A DNA stretch of 64,000 nucleotides from NCBI GenBank assembly GCA_011634665.1, contig WAEK01000005.1, forward strand, positions 3,109,001 to 3,173,000. The letters run 5' to 3'. Positions 56,946 to 64,000 of the stretch are shown here, piece after piece. The translations under genes were made by a program, and so were the position numbers. Numbering within the stretch: the first letter of the stretch is position 1; every line of letters begins with the position of its first letter. Under the pieces are notes generated by a model, which had not been told where the DNA came from, ran no database searches, and saw only the letters and a program-made list of their open reading frames with translations. The stretch comes from Mortierella sp. BCC40632 (Eukaryota; Mortierellomycota; Mortierellomycetes; Mortierellales; Mortierellaceae).

Positions 56946-58960
56946 TACGAATAGGTTAGAAGGATGCGAATAATTTCTCTGCCAATTTGATAGACAGAGA
57001 CCATAAGTCACGATTTGTTCATCCTACCTTTGTTCGTCACCAAGCCTCCAACCTGAGCAGACTGATCCAGACGGCCTTCACCAGCATAGAGCGTATTTCC
57101 ATTCTTTTCCACAATCAAGTCACTGCCTTCAGAAGTTTGCAATGCAGTTCTACCAGGTTGAAGCTCGGGGGTGTAAAAGACTTTGTTGATGATTGAATAC
57201 AGCACCACAGCTTCCAACGCTGCAATGGACTCTTGGTTGTCTTCAAGAGCCAAAAAATCTGTAACCACACCAAGCTTCTCCCAGGCAACGTCTGTGGGTG
57301 CAAAGACTGTTACTCCGTGTGCATCAGAGAGACGTCGACCAAGTCCTGTTGCAGACAGGGCATGGTTAAACCCAACAAGAGACAGATCCTGTCGAATCAC
57401 TTTCTGGATAGAAAGGGGTTGCTCCAAGGGCTTGGAAAGAATATAGATGATCGACTTTCCAACCACGACTACAAAAAAAATAAAAAATAAAAAAAAATAA
57501 AAATAGAGGAATAATAGACAAGATTGATTAGTAAATAAAGTGCAGCTTCAATAAACCTCAGGTAGGTTTAGTCAACACACTAGTGTTACCTGGAGCACCG
57601 ACTACAGCTACGTCGTTAATGAGAAGGGTCTCTTTCTTGAGCGTCACCTTGGAACGCTGCGCACCTCCGTTCAGTTGTTCGGTACGAAGCTCGGTCTTGA
57701 TGAGTTGACCATTTGCAAGTCGATTGTGCATCAAAAGACCGGAGACGATGTGGTACTTGAGAGTATCGGCACCCATGGCATGGACAGCACCATGCTCTCC
57801 GCTCAAAAGGGAACCATCTTGGGGGGCAAAGATAGTGTAGCTTGCCTCAGGGTCATCAATATAATGGTCCAATCCAGCTTCACGGAGCTGATCCACAAAG
57901 ATGGAAGCATCCAATCCAATAAGGTACTTGGCCACAGTCCAGATCAAGGCGCTAGGCAACAAAGGGCGAGAGACGGTGTGGATCACTCCATTGGAAGCCA
58001 AGATATTGAGCTGCTCCACTTCAGCATTGTCGACCAATAGTTTATCGGCATTGCTCACTAAGAGATCTTGGCCTTCCAAAGTGGAAAGACTGCTCGATCC
58101 CTTGCGGATGTCATCCTTGTAGACTAGTCCCGAGTGAATATGGTGATGAAAAGTAATTTGCAGATCTTTGGTACCCTTTTCATGTTGCAAGTAACGCAGC
58201 TGGATACTATCGAGTTTTTCGACCGCGTTTTCGGTTGGTGCGAACAAGGTGAAGGGCTGGCGCTGTTTCAGGAGAGCATCCAGGCCCGCTCTAACGACAA
58301 TATCGTGAATCTTTAGCAGCTTGGGATTCTTTTTCATCACTTCCACTAAATCATGTCCGAAAAGAAAAGTCAGTCAAGCGCTTTTTCTTCTTCTATTGAA
58401 CGAGGAAAAAAAAAAAAAAAACATATCGTCCTAGACAGTAACGTACCAAGGTTCTCAGGAGGAGGCGTCAACCGGCTAATGACATGAACTATACCATTAT
58501 CAGCCTTCCAATCCTTCTCCAGCAGCTCACCATCACCGACCACGATCTTGGCCAACGGATTCCAACGTGACTTGGCAACCGCAATCCGTTGACCCTTGTC
58601 CTCTTCACCAAAGTCGCCTGGCAAATATGTCTCGAGCAACATCTGGTCCTTCATATCCTCGGTGTGGACATTGTCGGGCAAGACGAGGTATAGCATCACC
58701 TCTTTTGTTACTTTTTGCCCTGGGTGGTCTCGTTCCCAGGCGGCAAAGGCTGCGTTTGTGGGAGCAAAGAATGTGCAGGTCTGACGACGATTGAGAAAGG
58801 GAATGAGACGATGTCGCTGAAGTTCCTTGACTAGTCGTGAGAATCCTGGATCAGACGAGACCAGGTCCACGACCGTCTTGGATGCAGCGACGATGCCCAA
58901 CAACACGCTGAATAGAATCAGCTGAAGGAGGAGCATGGGGACTATCGATCGGGGTAGCAT
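56059..58960 (-). CDS. Membrane-anchored protein with five fasciclin (FAS1) domains
   Basis: Exons 58960..58447, 58345..57590, 57468..57028 and 56906..56059 all join in phase 1 and give 852 residues. A signal peptide covers about 1-26. Five FAS1 repeats follow, marked by TCTFFAPTNAAFAAWE, FTLFAPTENAVEKLD, YTIFAPQDGSLL, VTVFAPTDVAWEKLG and YTIFAPTDEAIEKAN, each ending in a GxxHVISR/VIDRVLLP-like strand. One transmembrane segment lies near 777-805 (YLIIIVLLSMLGLVLLCALT), before a short Glu/Pro-rich cytosolic tail. Fungal FAS1 proteins act at cell surfaces or vacuolar membranes in adhesion and membrane turnover; the role here is not known. The last intron ends T25-A13-AG. Confidence 0.87.
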
Positions 58961-59611
58961 GTTGAGCAGACCGAAAGAGAGAAGAGGAGAGAATGTGTGG
59001 AATACAAAAAGGAAAAGAAGAAGAAGAAGAAGAAGAGAGAAGAGAGAGAGGAGGAGGGAAGGAGAGGAGGAGGAGGAAGAGGAATGGGTTGTGGGAAATG
59101 GTTGGGCCACCTTCTCCTTTATTGGTTGCGACAACCAAGGTGAATTGCGCGCATCATATAGCTTTCCCAATGTCCTTTCTGCCCCACTGTACCATGCCTC
59201 ACACTTTGTCATGTCAGAAACTCAAGGCATTTCTCGTCAGAATGGCAATCATTGTCTAGCTTCCCTCTGCATTGACACAAAGTGTTCATGTAACAAAGCT
59301 TTAAGCCCGACTCTCTCACTCGCTCACTCGCACTCTCACAGACACACACACGCCTCCAGTATGACGACTCCTTTGGACTGCAATTGACACAGTGGCCCAC
59401 GCAAAAGTGACTTCTGTCTTAATCGTGTGGTCCAGGGATTACTACAGTTCTACTTGTGTGGACACCATGCTCCGTTCTCAAAAAAAAAAAAAAAAAAAAA
59501 AGAGGGGCATACAACAGTGCTCATCCTCTGATTATCTGCTTGGACGACCACCCTCCGTCTTTCTTTTTACTGGACTGACTTGCCCGCCCCCTTCAACCTG
59601 TGAAGCCCAGT
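58961..59611. other. Intergenic, FAS1 gene upstream region
   Basis: The GA-rich block at about 59010-59090 is a CT-rich leader on the FAS1 strand. An A tract lies at about 59480-59501. No coding frame is supported. Confidence 0.4.
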
Positions 59612-62600
59612 CTACAGCTTTCCAGTTTTGAGATCACTCATGGCAAGTCCAATGGCTACCATCTCATCCCCACGCGCTCTCTGGAGGTATATCGCAAGTC
59701 GGTCCCGGTCGACATGAGGCAGGATATCGCTCAAAGCATTGAGACTTTGTTCTGACAGGTACTCGTTCGACTGAGCAGACACGCCTGCAAGGGTCTCAGA
59801 CGCTACAGAGAACCGCTGGTCTGCTTGTTTCTCCTGATCGGCCTCTGATTTAGGTAGCTTTTTACTTAGCCGTGCTTGTGACATGCTGAAAGAGCCAATG
59901 GAGTATCGATGAATAGCTTTTTTCACCCCTTTGACGCCCTTCTCCGGCACTGGAGACTTTCCAGATAATGGAGATGAACTGGCTTGTGAAGGAAGTTGTG
60001 GAGCCTCGACTGGATTAAAACTAGGTCTTGGAGGCGTATGTGCTTGACCGACACTCGCATTGATCCTACTCAAGGCTGACGTCGAGACCTTGTCATTCTC
60101 TGGGAAGCCACCGAGAGGGATCATGATAGGAGAGGTCAAAGGAGAGTAGGGCTCCTTACTCGCTGCCTCATCGGCAAGAGGAATATGTAGCCCAGTCAAG
60201 TTACTGATAATAGATAGGGGGTTGGCGAATTGTTTAGGGTCATAACTAACTTGGGTCGTTCCGCTGACACCGAAGTTACTCTCTTGTCGATTTTGATCAG
60301 GATATACATCCTGCTGCTGGTGCTGCTGGTGCTGTTGTTGTTGCTGTTGTTGCTGTGGGTAGCGCTCTTCAACTCCTACTGTGGATGGCATCTGGCCAGA
60401 GGACAGCTCTGTGTTGGAATAGCCTGAGAGCGAACCCAATGAAGAGGAAGACTGAGAGGCGAAGCTAATCCTTGAAGATGAACGACTTGTAGTCTCGACA
60501 GTCTGTCCATTCAGCCCGTTCTTGCTTGAGCTGACTGCCTGGCCAATCGGTCTTCGAGAATACTGTATTGAATGATTCCGACTAATAGGTCGAGCAGAAG
60601 TTGAGCTTGTAGTCGTTGAAGGACTCATCCCCGGACCTGGGTATGAGCTGGCCACCAAACCCTGGGACGATTGCATTAGCGTATCTTCAGCGGGTGTGGT
60701 AGCGTCCTTTACCACACCAGATAGAGATGATCTTACGATTTGTGGTGAATACTGAACATCAGATAGGGTACGGTTCCTTGATATGCTCCTCTGAGTACCA
60801 TTTGTGTACGATTCACTGGTGAACGCCAAGCTTGGGTCCGTCGGTGGGTGCATAGGGAAGCTAGAAGGCGATCTTCCTGCGAATGAGGAGCTGAGTTCAC
60901 TGACACGCCCTGGAGACCATGAGCCCAGCTCGATCGCTGATTTGGCGCTTGACTGCTTATAGAACTGGGGCTCTGTAGCGTGTAGCCCAACTGTGTCAGT
61001 AGAGTTGTGTGCTTCTGCATTACTACTAATGCCTCCATGAACTCCATTCGATATATCAGCCGAGAATCGTTTCCCTGTCCTCTTGGCCCTAGCCCCGATA
61101 CTTTGTCCGCCACTGCTTGAGGAGCTGTTGAGTGGATGCTTAGGTGTTGTAGGTGTTGTGTTCCCAGCAACTGTGGATTTTGGTCCGGTTTGTGTATTAG
61201 ACCGGGATGTTACTGAAAATATTCCAGATACAGCTTTCACTTTTGCTGGAGGGTCTATTACAATCGAGAATTGATGGAGGAAGCATTGTTCATTTTATGG
61301 TTCTTTTATATATATATAAAAGAGCGAACAAAATATGCACAGACTACGTTCGGGTTCACGTTACCTTTCAGTAGAGCAGGAAGCTCCTGTGTAGTGAATC
61401 TTAGAGCCCACACATTCAGTCCTGTTTTTGCTTTAGTAAAGTCGTGGCAAGCTTGGGCTAATAAAATGGGTTATTTGGTTGTTAGAAGAGTATACATCCT
61501 TGCTGTAGTATTACAATGTCGACAACGAGAAGTATCGCAATCCATACCATAACTCGAGTTTCTCTCTGCTCTTGTTAGTTTCCGAGTGCGATACGACCTT
61601 AGCGGGACTGGTCGGAGGCTCAGGTCCGGGAATGCGACTTTGCCGGTTCCAATGTCTTCAAATCCTTCTCCCTCCTTGATGAAATGGCTACCGGCGATTG
61701 AAGGGGCCTTTCTGGTGGACGGACAGACACTGCCACTTCGTCGAAGAGATGCTACAGAGTTCATCCTGCCTGGCTCTGACTCGAGTACAAAAGAGTTCCT
61801 GGACGAAATCGACGCGGAGGGTGGAAGGAGGTCGTTCAGCGATATCTTTTCGTCCTGGGAAAAAGTAGGCGGGATTTTCAACGAAGTTCCAAGTGTATCA
61901 TTCTGTGCCATCCCTGTAGAGGAAATAGCTAACGCTACTGATGATAACCCGGCTGGGTGATCAGTTCCGTCGCTTGAAGAGGATCTAGCGTTACTACCTT
62001 TGATTCCAATTGCTGCTGATAACAGAGAGGATGACTGAGACACTTCCTTGACTTCGACTGGGGGCGACATAGGTGCAAGTTCCCAGCTTGGCAAATCAAG
62101 TGGGTTTCTGTCATCCAGAGCTGACGTTTGAATAGTACTAGCCATAGTCTTTGATGGCGCCAACACTTTCAGAGAGGACGGGGGATCCGACATGACAAGT
62201 CCTGTCTGATAGGTATCATACGGCACTCGGCCCTTTGATAGCGGACCAATAGAGTCGAAGCCCTCTGCGCTCTCCACCGCTATAGCACTCAAGTGGAGCG
62301 AATCTCGTTGAGTAAGTGCCTGCTGTTGGGTATTGCCTGGATGAGAGTGCTTCATAGGTTGTCTTGGATGTCTAAATGCGCGAGGTGCAGATCCGAGCAC
62401 TAATGTAGAGGTTTGATGTTGTGAGGCGACCGCCCCTGTGTCGATAGGCGAGGTCCCATTCTCTTCTACAGAAGTAACCAGGCCCTCGAGATCGCAGCTT
62501 GAGAATGAAGGGCTTGGAAGCTCCAGAGGAGCGATTGGTACACGACAAATTGTGGCCATGCCGCCTGGTGCTGGGCTATCGTTATCTGGAGACTCTTCCG

Positions 62601-63494
62601 GCAGCTGTCGATATGGGGCGGAGGTTTTGATTGGATACGGATACGCCCCAGACTGGCCAAAGTTATTGTAGAGGTCTGTTACGTCCACCTTGATATTGTC
62701 GCTTGCTGAGTGGAGTTCCCCAGTACTGGATATTGAACTCTGAAGTCCTGAGGACAAGTTTGTTTCTCGTGAAGAGTATGCTGCCGTATCCGCGCTTTCG
62801 AGTGATTGTGACAAGTATGCATCCTGGATCGAAGTATAGCCTGGGCTAACGTTCAAATTTTCAGAAGTTCCGTTATCAGAAGAGATGGGTGATGGTATTG
62901 GAGATGGGATGTACTGTGGGGCACGAGGTAACGTATCCATGCCATTCTCTTGAGCGCAAGTTGTCGCCCCAGGCTTTGCTATTGGAAACTGGCTGAGAGA
63001 ACCAAAGATTGCTGTGGTTGTGGCCAAGTGGTACTGATTGGGTGCAGGACTTGAAGAGCGTTTGACTATCAAGACTCCAGCAACAGCAACGGACGGTTAG
63101 ATTACGAAAGAGCTGGCTACAGAGGCCACGGACTGGGTGCCGACAGGAGCCCAGATTGTCTCAAACAAGGATAAGGTTACCTTCAGCACCCTTCTGGGTA
63201 TTGACACTCAGCTTTGGCTCTTTTAGACTGACATTGAAGGTTGATGCTTAAACGAAGAATAAAAAAAAAAAAAAAAAAAAGTAAAGTGCTCCCAGTTAGA
63301 ACAGAGTGAATGCCATGAGCAGCGCGCCTTGAGGCAGAATACTTACATTCGCCTTCAATTTGCTCCATTAGTTGTTGGAGAACAGAAGAGTCTAGCATTG
63401 GTCAAGGCCATGGTCGAAAATCACATTAGTAACGACAACATTGATGTATGAGGAGCACACATTTGATACTCAACGTACTGTCTAGACTAGTCAT
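59612..63494 (-). CDS. Long Ser-rich disordered protein with C-terminal CUE-like segment
   Basis: The best in-frame model has exons 63494..63479, 63391..63347, 63074..61548, 61457..61365 and 61254..59612, giving 1107 residues. The N-terminus is helical (SSVLQQLMEQIEGE). A long Ser/Pro/Thr-rich region follows. A small conserved-looking block sits across exon 5 (AQACHDFTKAKTGLNVWALR, then FTTQELPALLKDPPAKVKA), and a Gln tract lies at about 60323-60355. The final 45 residues (LNALSDILPHVDRDRLAIYL, then QRARGDEMVAIGLAMSDL) resemble a CUE ubiquitin-binding helix bundle. Function unknown. A candidate small exon near 63183-63193 could not be joined in frame, so the 5' structure is the least certain part. 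Confidence 0.65.
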
Positions 63495-63667
63495 GGTCAA
63501 CACAACGGAAAATGGGGATGGGCGAGTGAGGTAAAGAGTAGAGAGAGTATCGTTTTGCAGCAGAGACAGACAGCGGAGAGAAAGCCTTTCCCCTTCTTCT
63601 CCTTCCCCCCTATTCGGAGGTCACGCAGCTTGGATCCAGTCTGCACCGATTTTTTTTTCTTCTCGTT

Positions 63668-64000
63668 TTATTCGCTTTCCAAAAATTCCCGCAGCTTGGC
63701 CAAAGCACGGGATCGATGAGAAATGGAGTTTTTGACGTCCTTGTCCATTTCGGCATATGTGGTTTCAAACCCATCAGGCAAGAAGACAGGATCCCAACCA
63801 AACGTTGTGGGGCCACGGGCCGGCACAATAGATCCCTATCGGATATATATTACAGGAGTAGGCTATCAGCACCATTATAAAAAAAAAAAAAACCTAGCAA
63901 TAGCAACAGCGCTCAATAAGGATCATCCGTTAACTTACATCCGTCCGTCCTTCAAATAAGATAGGCTCGGTGCCTGGGCCTTTTGAAAGAGCAAAGGTGC
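63668..64000 (-). CDS. HAM1: Inosine triphosphate pyrophosphatase ITPA/Ham1 (3' part)
   Basis: Only the C-terminal portion lies in the window. Exon 64000..63939 (incomplete at the window edge) joins exon 63835..63668 in phase 0 across a 103-bp intron. It reads [20 protein letters not shown], then [20 protein letters not shown] and [20 protein letters not shown], followed by [15 protein letters not shown]. These are the signature blocks of the Ham1/ITPA family (FxWDPxFxPDG, TYAEM, SHR). The enzyme hydrolyses ITP, dITP and XTP to monophosphates and keeps them out of nucleic acids. The stop lies 173 bp before the start of the CUE-like gene on the same strand. Confidence 0.93.

Overview
The window looks like nuclear DNA of an early-diverging filamentous fungus. 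The closest guess from the sequence alone is a Mortierella-type Mucoromycota species. The basis is compact genes with short GT-AG introns, CT/GA-rich untranslated regions, very many long A/T homopolymers, an Sfp1-type zinc-finger factor, Ifi-6-16-like small membrane proteins and a Fanzor relic. The taxon is inference; no rRNA or other marker gene is present. Splice sites were joined by eye, and almost every multi-exon model keeps frame across all joins. Layout: 0.1-5.6 kb holds a head-to-head pair, a TTC27/Emw1-type TPR protein (-) and the DEAD-box helicase Rrp3/DDX47 (+). 5.6-18.1 kb is gene-poor and low in complexity, with a small putative mitochondrial protein gene that has a TATA box and a very large disordered protein gene. 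18.1-20.8 kb is the Sfp1-type regulator. Rrp3 (pre-rRNA processing) and Sfp1 (regulator of ribosome genes in yeast) fit a growth and ribosome theme, with no evidence of co-regulation. 21-36.5 kb is an accessory region: two Ifi-6-16 (ISG12-like) genes with a shared upstream module that also occurs as an orphan third copy; one unrecognised gene; a large inverted repeat whose arms each carry a secreted cysteine-rich 68-residue peptide gene; and relics of a tyrosine recombinase and of a Fanzor (TnpB-like) protein. 36.6-64 kb returns to dense conserved genes: an F-box protein, a SnoaL-like protein, the mitochondrial glycine carrier SLC25A38/Hem25, a GH89 alpha-N-acetylglucosaminidase, an LYR-motif protein, dynactin p27 (DCTN6), an F-box/WD40 protein, Atg22, a five-domain fasciclin membrane protein, a Ser-rich protein with a CUE-like end, and the 3' end of ITPA/Ham1. 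The most striking signal is the inverted-repeat peptide pair. The first 177 coding bases are identical in the two copies, while nine differences fall within the next 24 bases, in the last inter-cysteine loop. This is the pattern expected of diversifying secreted defence or toxin-like peptides.
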